A stretch of 64,000 nucleotides of DNA from Phaeotremella fagi (lineage: Eukaryota; Basidiomycota; Tremellomycetes; Tremellales; Phaeotremellaceae). The DNA lies in contig BCHU01000016.1 in NCBI GenBank assembly GCA_001599715.1, forward strand, positions 62,001 through 126,000, given 5' to 3'. Below are positions 21,365 to 33,470 of the stretch, in pieces (positions within the stretch are counted from its first letter, which is position 1; each line of letters begins with the position of its first letter). Below the pieces are notes generated by a model. That model was given only the letters and a program-made list of their open reading frames with translations, was not told the DNA's origin and ran no database searches. Made by a program: the position numbers and the translations under genes.

Positions 21365-23328
21365 ATGAGAGGTATATCCTCATTCCACTCACTCCGAAAT
21401 TTGAGAGGTACAGCGAGATGTTCAGCTCCATCCTCATCCACTTCAGCCCGCTACCACCGTTTCTCGTCTCCACCTTTCATCTTCTCCAGTCCCCTGCATA
21501 CATCTGCTCCACGACGAGATGATCAAGTTCAAGCAATTCATTCAAAAGATAGAACAGAAGATGAAAAGGCTTCTTTCAAGGGTTGGTTGATTCACAATGT
21601 ACGCAACTTACCCATAGACCCCATCACTCGTTACGAGTATCTGGTGGAAACCAAAGCACTTCGTGCGGACCCTCACCAAAAAGGTATCATCATGAAACTC
21701 CAACGTCTATGGGAGGATTTAGAAAATTATCAACCTGGTCCAGTTCCTTCTTCATCTACCGAAGTTACACCTTCATTTGTGAGTTGAACTCGAGACTGAC
21801 AAGATATTAACCGTTCTTTCCAGTTTGGTAAATTCTTTTCCAGATCTTCCAAAACTCCAGAACCAACACAGGATATATCGAAAATACCGAAAGGTCTTTA
21901 TCTATACGGATCAGTTGGTACGGGTAAAACGATGCTAATGGATCTGTTCTATTCAACTTTACCAGCACAATTCAAAGGGTCATTGAACCTCCACAAGACA
22001 GGTAAAATATCTGAATACGGGTCAACGAGGATACATTTCCATGCTTTCATGTTAGATGTTCTACAGCGACAACATGAAGTTCAAGCTTCGTTTTCTCAAC
22101 AGGGATTAAGTCAACGGGATGCTACGCCGGAAATCGCTAGGAGTTTAGCTGCAGAGGGGAGAGTTTTATGTTTTGATGAGTTTCAGGTAGGTCGAGTTAT
22201 GTTTGGACGACTGTTGACAGCTCAAGGTCACTGATATCGTCACGGCGATGATTTTGAGACAGCTGTTGGAGAGACTGATGGGATTTGGTGTAGTGTGTGT
22301 GATGACTTCGAAGTGAGTTAAGCGATCTAACTTGGAAACTGATCATCAACCTAGTCGTCATCCCGACGAACTGTATATCAACGGTATCCAACGACAATCG
22401 TTCATCCCCGCAATCGAACTAATTAAAGAAAGGTTCGAAGTGGTTGATCTAAATTCAGAAACAGGCAAGTGATTCAATCTCCTCCCGACTAACCTGAGTA
22501 GATTATCGAAAACTTCCCAGAGCCCTCTCGAAAGTCTACTATCACCCCCTTTCATCAGAGAACAAAACGGAAATGAAGAAACTGTTCTATTCTCTAGCAG
22601 TCTCTTCATCTGACGCAGGCGAGGACGCCATTGTTGAAAACAGAAAATTACGTCTTTGGGGTCGAGACATTGTCGTACCGGAATCATCGGATCATGTGGC
22701 CAGATTCAAATTTTCAGATCTTTGCGATAAACCTTTATCGGCCGCTGATTATTTAGAAGTCACGGGTACTTTTAGTACGGTTTTTGTTGAGGATGTACCT
22801 AAAATGGGATTATCGGAGAGGGATCAGGTGGGTTGAAATGTCCCCCGCTGAACAGCAAATATTGATTATCCCAGGCAAGGAGGTTTATCACTTTCATTGA
22901 TGGTATGTCAAGTGATCCTCATCGACAGAAATTCAACTAAAATACGTATAGCATGTTATGAGAATAAAACGAAGTTATTCATCTCATCAGAAGTTCCGAT
23001 TTTCCAAGTTTTCTCTGATGACAACACGGACAAATCAGCAGCTGATACGACGGATCACATGAGACATGGTAAGGCAGCTTTTGGTTCATCTAGCTTCAGC
23101 TTGAAGTGGAAACAATCTGATTAACAACGTTCAGTCATGGACGATTTAGGATTATCATCAGATGCAGTTGGTTCATCATCACTTTTCTCAGGTGATGAAG
23201 AATTATTCGCCTTCGCCAGATGTGTCAGTAGATTATCGCAGATGGGGTAAGTCGCTTCTGGTGATTTCAAGCACTGCTGATATTGTTCTTCTTGTAGAAC
23301 GAAAGAATGGTCGGAATCTCTTTTATAA
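21365..23328 (+). CDS. AFG1: AFG1-like mitochondrial ATPase
   Basis: Exons 21365-21778, 21824-22186, 22227-22312, 22355-22464, 22502-22827, 22875-22902, 22952-23068, 23135-23246, 23298-23328; 528 aa. The Ser/Arg-rich N-terminus looks like a mitochondrial presequence. Walker A is GSVGTGKT, Walker B CFDEFQ, followed by [10 protein letters not shown] and [15 protein letters not shown], all diagnostic of AFG1/LACE1. Family role: AAA+ ATPase of mitochondria, linked to turnover of misfolded or nuclear-encoded respiratory chain subunits. The fourth intron (22465-22501) begins with GC, not GT, with the favourable donor AG|GCAAGT. Confidence 0.93.
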
Positions 23329-23679
23329 TCGGATATAGATTCATTTAGAACATGTTTACATTGTCGAATTGAACGGAAACAGGAGTTGACATCAAACGTT
23401 TATACCTTGCATTTACTTATTTTGATATCATATTCTTGACGTAATGCACATTTTCTTGCTCACATCTAAAACCAAACCAAACCTGACAGTCATGACAATG
23501 AAATGACATTGGAACGGATACTGACACCGTTTTCGATATTGATGTTCTGACTAAAAGTACAAATGATTTCTTTGATGAGAACGAGAGGTAAAAACATAAC
23601 AAATCTATGTCAAAATCTATATATTCAGTAGGACTGCCTACAACTCTTCCAGATCACCAACCCACCAATTCTCTCCAAC
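23329..23679. other. Convergent 3' spacer
   Basis: 351 bp between the AFG1 stop and the carrier stop. AT-rich, holds the 3' UTRs. No further gene seen. Confidence 0.4.
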
Positions 23680-25474
23680 TTACAACAACTCTCGACTGAT
23701 CCTTTCACATGGTCTAGTATCGATCCAAGAACCTGTCCAATCTACCAGTGTCCAAAGTAAACCATGAGTTAACATTGAACGTATCATTGATACCCCCAGT
23801 CTAGATCATCAGTTGGTTATGAGCCGGTTGGATGGAGTTGACTACCTACCCTCGATATAACCTTGCTATCCCTTTTAATATGGGTTTAGGATTGTTCTTA
23901 TCAGTTCCCCGGACTAATCTTTCGAGTTGCGTTAACGCTGTTCGAGGTGATAATCCCGATAAAGCTCTTTGTTGGGCTTTAGTCTGGATTGGAGGTTAGT
24001 TGAGTTGAATATGGTCATACGATTGACTAACCTTGATAGCCTGTTGTTGAATAGTCAGTAATCGAACATGTCATGTATGATTTCCACTCACGTCAACAGG
24101 ATATATCAGTGCCCAACTAGTAACTCCAGCTACACTCCCACACAAAAATGGAACCAGACTTTTAGGTAACCACATTCTAGCCCAATCTGGTAAATCACCT
24201 TGAACCAATTCGTTCCCGTTCCCATTCCCATTCCCATTCGCCCCATCAACCCCATGAGAATCACGTTTCCTGCCTAACCAATATCTCATCACGTCATATT
24301 CAGCGAAATACAAAGCCGTCCCCAAAGTATCTCTAATGAAATGTAACCTGAATCCGGTATACAACCCTAACAAACCTTGTGAATTGATGATCAATCTGAC
24401 TGCTTGAAGTGTCGTCGGTGGATTAAACGGTGGTGGGGTTATAGGTAAAGTGACGGTTTTGGGTTTGGATAATGGTATAGAGGTCGCTGTTAGGGGTGTT
24501 GAATTTGTAGGTGAGAGATTGGGAGCGAATAATTCTGGATGAGAATCTCTGTAGATTTGATATTCCAATTGACGTCGGACCTATATTAGAAATTCCAAAC
24601 CTCAACATTGTACCTTATACGTAGATTGAAGACCATAGACCCACCTTGACCAATTCAAATGGTGCACTACCAAGACAAACAACAGCTCCACTCGCTCCAC
24701 CAGCAATCAAACTCGTTACAGCTACATCAGCAGCGTTCTCCTTCGTCAACAGATTCAATCGTATATCCAACCAAGGAGATTTAGATGTCGAAGTCTCATT
24801 TGTTGATCCAGGTGTATCGGGAACAGCGTTGAGTATCCTCTTTGTTGAGGTGTAGATAGTGAATGAGATAGTTCGGACGATCGATATAGTGATCAAAGGG
24901 AGTCTGGGACGGTTAGAGGTGTTATTGGTAGAATGATCAGACATACGGAAATCCACGCCATAGTCTTTACAATGAATTAGTGAAAGGTTAATGTTGGAGA
25001 TAGATTCACTCACCCCCCAATGCCTTCTTCTTTGATGACATCTCTGGCTAATCTTGGAATCGACAAGTTCTCCCTTGAACTTTGAAGACGAGATTTGAGA
25101 GAATCAAGCTATGATTTGTGTCAGTTTCTGTAGATGATAATGAATTGATGTATGACATACAGGGAATCCTGCAAATGTTGATACGAGCGATGCACTTGTT
25201 GCAGAAACCACCTGATTCATAAAGTTAATCATGACTTGTTCGAACGAAAATGTAAAATCCACATACGACTTTGTGTTCTGTTATTTGGATCAGTTAAGCT
25301 TCAGTATACCCATGAAACAGTACTCACGAGACATCCAATCATCTATTGATCTCGCTCGACTGAAGTTGACTGTCGACCCATTCAAAGGGGCAGGACGGCT
25401 ACAACAAAAGTCATCGATCAGAAGGTGATTCAAGTTATTTGAACATGAGTGAGAAATTACCTGCTCGCCGCCAT
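23680..25474 (-). CDS. Mitochondrial carrier (SLC25-type) protein
   Basis: Exons 25474-25461, 25398-25328, 25277-25267, 25211-25161, 25108-25014, 24964-24947, 24903-24645, 24580-24092, 24040-24032, 23983-23850, 23800-23680; 423 aa. The three repeats carry the signature at GFPLDSLKSRLQ, APFELVKVRRQLE and YPVDAIKTKAQQ (P-x-D/E-x-x-K-x-K/R). GLWRG and GLYTG-type motifs follow the first two. A Gly/Asn tandem repeat (GNGNGNGN) lies in a loop. The fold places it in the inner membrane as a metabolite exchanger. It resembles the fungal acyl-carnitine/Ymc-like branch, but the substrate is not assigned. Exons of 14, 11, 18 and 9 nt are needed to keep the frame and motifs. Confidence 0.88.
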
Positions 25475-25701
25475 GCCCTCGTTGTATCAATTGTTATCTT
25501 ATGTTTTGATTTATGAGCTGTGATCAGCTATGATTTGTGTTGATATGGATATGGATGATGGATAGAAAGGAGGATGTTAGATCGATAAAGGTTGAATTTA
25601 GAGGTCTTTAAGATTGATTGATTTCTTCTGATTCCGTCAAGTTGGAGACTAAGAAAGGTATTGTTTAATCTTCAATCTCCACTCTATACCGTCATCCATC
25701 T

Positions 25702-26837
25702 ATGCTATCAAAGTCATGTCGTTCAATTCGAATAGCTTATCAAAGACGTCTACCAGTACATCCATCAACACGTCCACTGTCCTCAGATAAAAATGTATCA
25801 AATTCAACTCCTATCAAATCATTCATCTTCGACGATATCCCACACACCAGATTCGAAAAAGCAAAACTGAATCATGCACCAAAGGAAACAAAGAAAGATT
25901 GGGATCCATATGGTAAGTCTTTAACACTACAACACACTCACTGGGTAGTTCAATTAATGAACACACCGAAAAGACAATGTATCACGACCAAACAATTTTT
26001 ACCTTGTGGATTCATGATCAATTTCCGACCGGTTCATTTCGAATCTTTCAAGAAACTATTTTTGTTACCTGATAGAATCCTTTCGAGTCAGTCGATGAAG
26101 AAAGGGAAAGGTGCTTGGATCATTTGTAACAAATCCGTCGTTGAGCAGTTGTATCAAAAAGGTAAATCAAATAGTTCTGGATAGATTTAACTCAAACTAT
26201 AGGTCCACATTTGGGATATCTGAGATCAATCCCTGGATTGGAACTACCTGATAAACAGAAGTTACTAGATTTGATTGATTATCAGTTACAATGTAGGATT
26301 GTAGAGGAATTGAAATTGCTCAACAAGAGATCTAGAGCTGGTGTTAGGCGTTTAAGTAAACGGATACCAAACCAGCCGGATGAGGGGTTTACCCCAATAA
26401 TAAGGAGACTAGACCTGGACGAGGTTAACATCTTGAAAGAGGATGGCGTTGTCAATGGAAACGTCATTGCGCTCCTTGATCTATCTCTGGAAGGAACGAT
26501 CAATCAAAACATATCGACACTGGCGAAATCATCACCGTCATCGATACCCACCATACCTTTCTACAACCTATCAAGCTTCCAAACTAAACTTCAATCTCAA
26601 ATGCAATCGAACGTTCTGTCTCTACTATCAATAGAAAGAATAGAGAAAAGACGTCAACTGCAACATCTATCACAGAATTCGAAAAAGGTAGATGTAGAAC
26701 AGGAAAATCCAAAACGTCAGTCAACCGATGTGGTTGCTTTTTCAAATTGGGATGATGGTGAACGAGGTAGACTTTGTACACCCTTATTCATTTCTCTTTG
26801 GAGATATAAATGCTGGCTTGGACATGGATGGGAGTGA
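25702..26837 (+). CDS. Conserved-looking protein of unknown function, possibly mitochondrial
   Basis: Exons 25702-26161 and 26203-26837; 364 aa. The first 25 residues are Arg/Ser-rich without acids (SKSCRSIRIAYQRRLP), suggesting a mitochondrial presequence. The central region has FLPCGFMINFRPVHFESF and GKGAWIICNKSVVEQLY, then a helical region (LLDLIDYQLQCRIVEEL). I do not recognise a domain. The 3' end is uncertain: a GT at 26766 could be spliced to an AG near 26876, giving a shorter tail (ERGFP) instead of the read-through end at 26837. Confidence 0.65.
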
Positions 26838-27021
26838 ATTGAATACCTTCAATCATATAATATCATGCATGCATAGGATTCCCATAGTATACTACCTCTG
26901 CACTTGAAATGTAAACACCATCTTGCGGGGCCACAATCTCGAACGTGAATGAATTAGCAACAACCTCACCATACCAATCATTTACATTTCATGTCCATGA
27001 TTCTTGACATCTAATCTCAAG

Positions 27022-30000
27022 ATGTATTGGCCAACAGCAGCCGCTAGATCGTTACAATCTCCCTCACCTCTCTCAACAGACTCAATCCTCCGATTGAAAT
27101 CAAGTAGGAAAGGGAATTTCTTCGTGGTCTTGACGAAAACCGGTCTGGGAGTTTGGGATGTCAGGGTGAGCATCCGACTGCTGTTGAAGGCTAACTATTT
27201 AGCCTACGGTAATGCAAACCTCTGTCGTGAGGACAGAAAAGAGTTTAGAAAGATGGGGAGAGAACGTTGATGTCTTCTGGGCAAGTGATGGGAGAGGATT
27301 AATAGTTTTAGTAAGTGTCTACCCCAACCCAATTCAGAATGGAATTGATGAAACCAGACCACAACTTCCCATCTAATCTTATACAACCTAACCTCGACCT
27401 CAGAACCGGTCTACACTTATCATCCAACACCAGCCTTCCCCATCAACCCCGGTCCAGGAGAAGGAGAAACCCTCTACGGCTGGCAGCTGAAATCCATTGG
27501 AACAGTATTCGTAATGGGGGGGATAACCACGATATTGCCTTTACCACATAATCTACTTATCACCACCAAACATCCACCGGGGATATTGAATGTCCCTTGG
27601 CCTATCCCTTTTCAGTTGGTTTCAGGGGGTGGAAGTCATTTCCCACCGGATCCACTTGATGGTGTAGGTGAAGGACAGAATGATTGTGAATTCTGGGATT
27701 TGAGTTTGGGCGAGACTTGGATTAAAGGAATTTTGGGGATTTCTTTCGTCTGGGCGAGTTTGGACTGATTGGTTTTATAGGCTCATCATTCGTTTCTTCG
27801 CTTTCTTTGAATAAGACTCAAGGGTTACCCACGGTTTATGCAATGTCTACGAATGATGGAAGAGCTTATATCATGTACACCGCTTCTCAACTTAAACACT
27901 ATGAGGTAAGGGCTGATAGTATGACACCATTAACGGATAGACAACTTCCAACACTCCAACTTCGACTTCAAGATTTTCTTTCCCACCCAACTCCAAATAC
28001 GTCGGTCAGATTCTTCATCCCCTTGACTCCTCTTCGGAAGAGTTGACGAAAGGTGTGGATGCGTTGGGGCTGGGAGAGACATCTACTGCGAAGGTAGTTG
28101 ATGTTGTTGATGAAGAGAAAGCTACGGAGGTTGCTGTTAATGGTAGATTTGGTCTGGTTGCTGTGGGAACAGCTGGGTACGTCCTTCCAATGACCTACCA
28201 AATCTGATAGCTCTACAGAGGAATCATCCAGATCATCTCTTTACCGCCATATCCAGCTTCACCCCGTCAATCGCATCAATATGATTTAACTCATTCAGCA
28301 AATCTACGTAGGTTTTCATGTATAGATAACAGGTGATCTAACTACTTTCAGGTGTGTCGCCAGGATCAGTGACTTCTTTAGCATGGACCTCGGACGGTTA
28401 CACCCTTGCTGTTGGGTATGAGTTCGGTTGGGCAGTCTGGTCGATGGGAGGTAGATTATGTGGCTGGGGAATGAAAGATCCTGAGAGAACGACGAACGGG
28501 GAACCGATCGAGGGGTTCATGTGTGGTATAAATGATTTGGTGAGGATCGATAAATTACAAACGAACGAGGTATTGATAAATTGAGATAGTTTTGGGCACC
28601 GGGGAATTTAGAACTTTTCGTTTTGGGCAAACAGGATTCTTCACCTGGTCAATTGTTTTCAATCCCTTTCGCTAAAAGCGCGACTACTGGTCAACTTTCT
28701 CCTGTAAGCTTTTGACGTCTTGTAACAAGATTACCAAGTTGACATACTTTGTTAGGATAACACACGTTATGCGTTTTTACAGATGGACGATAGGGTTCTA
28801 GTTTATAGAGGAGCCGATCAACCAGATAAAAGTGTTATCAATCCTGATTCAGATGTTTGGCAGCATATCAAGGTAGGTCTGAGGATTGATCTAACTGATC
28901 TGTCTAAAGATACCAGACGTGTATATATCTACCAATTGGCCAATCCGATATGCCTCGATATCGTCTGATGGGAAATTGATAGCTGTAGCGGGAAGACGTG
29001 GATTGACTCATTATTCAGCTTCTTCGGGTCGTTGGAAATTGTTCGCTGATGAACGTCAAGAAAGAGATTTCGTCGTTCGAGGTGGATTGTTATGGTTTCA
29101 TCATGTTTTAATAGCTGGTGTTGAAATTGGGAAAACTCATCAGGTACGTCAAGATCTCTTGAATTATAACTGAATCATGAACAGTTACGACTTTATTCCC
29201 GTGATTTAGATTTAGAAGATACGAATATCTTGAATACTCAAACTTTACCTTCTTCAATTACCGTCATGTCTTTATTAGATAATTCGTTGTTGGTTTACAC
29301 GGCTGATAACACTTTGTACCATTTCTTGATTTTACCCACGAAAGATACTATTAAACTACATTTATGTGGAAGTATCAGTTTTCAAGGGATCCTACAAGTT
29401 CCAAGTAGAGTTAGGGGTTTGAGTTGGTTGATACCCCAAGCTCAAAAACGTGGGTCCATCTTTGTTGAACCATCACTGAACTGGCTTTAGATCTGGGAGA
29501 CCCTGCAGATGATCTTATCGTGGCAACCATAATTTTCCTGGTTGACGGGAAACTAGTCCTACTTAGACCTAGACGGGTAAGTCGAACTACCTGTTTAATA
29601 GATCAGAACTGATTCATGATTTGTTCGTAGGCAGGAACGGACGAAGTTCGATACGATATGCAAATCCTAGCCGATCGAATTGAAGCTTATTGGACTCATT
29701 TACATGGTGTCGGGACACTCGAAAACTCGCTTTGGGGATATGATGGGAAATCGATGAGAATTTGGTTAGACGCTTTGACGATTGAAGCTACTCGTGTGGA
29801 TACCGGTAAAGACGCTTATGAAAGTGTGAAAGAAAGTGTCGAGTTGCGATTAGATTTTTATCCACTCTGTGAGTTTGATTAGTGTAAATTTGGAAATTCC
29901 TAACCCAAGAAATTTTAGCTATTCTCATGGATAAAGGAATTATTATTGGTGTAGATTACGAAATCTCAACTAGATCACTTCCTTTCACTCTGTTCAAAAT

Positions 30001-30942
30001 CCAAACTGGAACTCATCTCTTCCTACCCCCATTCTTGAGATATCATTTAACCCAACACAACCTAAATCAAGCATTAACTTTCGCTATCAATTATCAGAAT
30101 CTAATCTATTTCTCACATTCATTAGAGATCCTGTTACATCAAGTCTTGGAGGCGGTTTATGATGGAATCCAATCAAAGGTCGAAGCCGACGATGAATCTG
30201 GAGCTGAATCTGAATCGGATTTAGCGATCGTGATAAGATTTCTAGATCATTTTGAAGAAAGTTTGGATGTCGTTGTTGGATGTGCTAGGAAGACTGAGAT
30301 TGAAAGTTGGAATTTACTTTTCAAATTTGTTGGATCACCTCGGAAATTGTTTGAGAAATGTTTGGTTTTGGGTTCGAATTCAAATTTGGATTCGAGTTCG
30401 AGCTCAAAGTCTAAAGATCGATTACGAACTGCTGCTAGTTATTTATTGGTTTTGCATAATCTGGAAGAATTGGATGATGTTAGTGATACGATTAGATTGT
30501 TACGGTTGGCTATTGACGCTAAAGAATATCATGTTTGTTCGATCCCTGTTTACAATTGGAATTGTGTTGACTGACGTTTCTCTTCTAGCTCTGTAAAGAA
30601 CTTTTACGGTTCTTACATTCAATCGACGAAAGTGGTAAAGCTTTACGAACGGCTATTGATCAACTTGGAATCATTGATCAAAACGATGAGAACCAATTAA
30701 CACATCCTAACATCCCAATCATCATCTCGACAACATCGGCTTCATCACCCGCAACGACGATTGATAATTCACCAGCTCCGTCCTCACCCCTCCCCAGAGA
30801 GGTTGAAAGGATATCTTCACCGTTCCAATTATCTTCACCTAGGATTTGGCAGTCTCCCCCCTCACCTCGAACCGTTGATACATCCGGTGTCGTTGATGCA
30901 CCTCTCTCAGTTCCTGAACCAGAACTGCAGAAAGAATCATAA
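27022..30942 (+). CDS. RIC1: RIC1-like subunit of the Golgi Rab (Ypt6) exchange factor
   Basis: Exons 27022-27165, 27203-27310, 27358 to about 27667, 27781-27905, 27941-28176, 28219-28307, 28352-28539, 28590-28703, 28756-28872, 28910-29143, 29185-29449, 29491-29576, 29631-29868, 29919-30532, 30589-30942; about 1,070 aa. The N-terminus MYWPTAAARSL, GLGVWDVRPT and ERWGENVDVFW begin a beta-propeller. The RIC1 signature follows: NWPIRYASIS, AVAGRRGLTHYS, SGRWKLF, FLVDGKLVLL. The C-terminal half is helical, with a Ser/Pro-rich tail. With Rgp1 it activates Ypt6/Rab6 for endosome-to-Golgi traffic. The end of exon 3 is unresolved: phase-1 donors at 27668 or 27686 both fit. Confidence 0.9.
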
Positions 30943-31003
30943 CGATATTATAGAATTTTTCAATTGATTGGATGTTGTTTTGTACAAATACATTCAATGA
31001 TCT

Positions 31004-31901
31004 TTATGCACGTCTTCTTCTTGGTTGTAATCCTCCATCTTTTTCCGGTTCTTCTTTCGATGATTCATGTTCCGGTTGGATCTCTACACCACCCTCCTGT
31101 ATCCTACGTTTCGTGTCTTCCATCGCTAACCTCCTCAATTCCTCCGTCGTATGATTAACAACAGGATCAGCAGTTTGTCTAGGTGGGACCACATCATCGG
31201 TCGTATCACTAGGTGCCGAAAGATAATTATCTTTTGATGTTGATTGAATCCGAGATGGAGCTGATATCGAAGGTACGAAGGTACCATCAGCATCTTCTAT
31301 CAGATAACCTTGTCGGATTCTCTCCAATCTTTCACGCTCTTCAATGGCCGCTATCAACGGACCGAGATTCTTTTGTCGGATCGAATCAGATTCGAGTTCT
31401 TGGATCGTTGGTGCGGTTGAACGTGTATGTGATAGCCCTTTTGTCTTTAGTCAAGAAATGAAGATAGACTTACATGTCGTCCATTGGACTAATTAATTTG
31501 TCAGTTATCGTTGTAGTTGTAGTATGGTACAACTTACCAGGTAATCTCCTCGTGCCTTCTGTGTAATCTGCGATATCTCTTTCGATCTTGTATTCAACAG
31601 TCCTTTTCATTCTTCCACCTAGATGATGTCAGCTTGATTACATTCAAAAGGATCTTGAGCTCACCATTGGGATCGGGAGATTCGAAATATCTATTTCCTG
31701 GATCGCCATGTCAATAAAGACTTGATCAATCTCGCTTCACCAACTTACCTTCTAGATCATACCCGATGGGTTTCTGAAGTGAAGTGAATTTGGTCAGATA
31801 AACGTCATCGCCAAATGCCAGCTCATCTGACTCACTCTGCTACTAGATATCAAGCTTGATAACCTTTTGAATAGATTTAAAGATTGTTTGGTTGATCTCA
31901 T
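31004..31901 (-). CDS. NDUFAF2-like complex I assembly factor
   Basis: Exons 31901-31836, 31773-31749, 31697-31665, 31618-31538, 31488-31474, 31437-31004; 217 aa. After splicing the core reads KPIGYDLEGNRYFESPDP, MKRTVEYK and LPVQWTTWLSHTRSTAPT, which matches the B17.2/NDUFAF2 family (EGN.YFE..., P..W..WL.HTR..PPT). A 15-nt exon and a 36-nt intron are required to recover the W-x-x-WL-x-HTR motif. The C-terminal half is charged and probably disordered, ending RRRRA. Role in the family: a mitochondrial chaperone of complex I. It converges with RIC1, leaving only 61 bp between stop codons. Confidence 0.85.
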
Positions 31902-31905
31902 CGTC

Positions 31906-31929
31906 GGTGGTGGTGGTGGTGGTGGTGGT
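31906..31929. repeat. (GGT)8 trinucleotide microsatellite
   Basis: Eight perfect GGT repeats directly upstream of the NDUFAF2-like start codon (31901), so in the 5' leader or promoter on the minus strand (ACC repeats). Confidence 0.9.
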
Positions 31930-32276
31930 AGTGGGTTGTTCGATTCAGAAATTAGTGAATAGTGACTTAGGTCAACGTGGGGCCCAAAGAAGTGATATAA
32001 TTACTTCCGTTCCTCTCCCATTAAATACACGTCATTCGACGCGAGTTACCCTTTGCCTTGCTGTTACCTGCTTCCTGCTTTTTCTTTCTTTTTCTTTTCC
32101 TTTCCTCTTTTTATCCATCTTTCTTCTTCACTCTTTATCTGGTCTTCGCTATCCAAAAGGTCCTGTCCGAATGTCGAACTCGTAGTCAAATTCAACGACT
32201 CCAAAAACTCAGCTTTCAAGACGTCCAGATCCCCTCCCGCGACCCACTCACACCTCGTCTGGGTCATTCCCCCGCC

Positions 32277-33252
32277 ATGACTCATTTACCTTTAAACATC
32301 TCAACGTCTCTCGTAACGGATCCCTTACCAACCGTCAAAGTCAACAACGCCAAACTATCAGAAATAAAATCAGCACTAGATGATATAGTTAAGAAAGTGA
32401 GTTATCTCACACACCCCTTTCGATAACCTCCAAGATCGTCTCCATGTCCTACTCCCTGAAACAGCACTGATCCCCTACCGTAGCATCTCCTGAATCAATC
32501 GTTCACACCTTCGCTACTCCATCCAACGGTCCATTTGACTTTGGGTTACACATCCGTGTTGTTCTCTTTAGCTGGTGTCCTTTATTCGCTGAGGGTCAGC
32601 TTCGAAGAATCAAAACCTGTTCTATGGATTGCTGTGGTTGGTTATGCTGTTCTTCAATCTGCTCTTTGGGCTTGGAAACGATGGGTCGAAGGTGGTGAGG
32701 TGTTCAGAGGCAAGAGAAGACGGATGGTGAAAAGGGTAAAGTAGAGTTTTTGGCCGTCATCGAAGGTGCCTGACCTGTGATACTTAGATCGAGACCGACC
32801 ATATACAGATACTCAGTTCGACCAGTCTTTTACCACCACCGCCACCTGTTGTAGCTTTGTCACCCCATTCTCGTCCTTCTTCACCTACGACACAACCGTC
32901 CTCACCAGTCATTTCACCGTCATCGTCTACCTCTCAACTATCCCATCCAAGGGATTTCTCCTCTTCATCCTCGACCTCAAAATCTTCAATCTCAACAGCA
33001 GCCACATCAGTTTCATCAACACCATCAGAACATGGTCCTACATATCTATTACATTTAACTTTATCAACTACATCCAACAACGGTAAAAGTTTACTCAGGA
33101 AAGCTAGAGTTGTCAGTGGGAGATGTGTCGGTGAATTCGTCGATGAGGATGGTGGAGTTGAAGAGGGTGAGGTTGTCAGATGGATCGGTGGTTTGTTAAG
33201 TGAAGCTGGACTCATTGGTGCGGAAGATGATGAAGGTACGAAAGAGGAGTAG
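32277..33252 (+). CDS. SPC2: Signal peptidase complex subunit 2 (SPC25-type)
   Basis: Exons 32277-32396, 32484-32735, 32788-33252; 278 aa. Conserved region: VKVNNAKLSEIKSALDD, then after the intron FTPSLLHPTVHLTLGYTSV, two membrane helices (VLFSLAGVLYSL and VLWIAVVGYAVLQSALWAW), a basic cytosolic loop (FRGKRRRMVKR) and a Ser/Pro-rich insertion before the final domain. The two-helix hairpin with the LGY motif is the SPC2 signature. It acts in the ER membrane with the signal peptidase catalytic subunit. The long Ser-rich insert makes it longer than the yeast protein. The acceptor at 32483 was chosen because it alone restores the frame through LGYTSV. Confidence 0.85.
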
Positions 33253-33470
33253 TGGGTAGCCGTGGGGAAGGGATTGATTAACGACTTTGAATATTAACTT
33301 TCTTTGTATATATTTTGGTACTCTTTTCGTCTTCAATTAATGATATACCCTTGTGACTGTCCTGTCGTCTGTGATGCAGACATCTTGATCAGACTGTTGA
33401 TATAATGTCTGCAGAGAAAAATAAAGTTTGCAGGTAAAATGTGAATGTGGCATTTGCATAAACAATCCCC

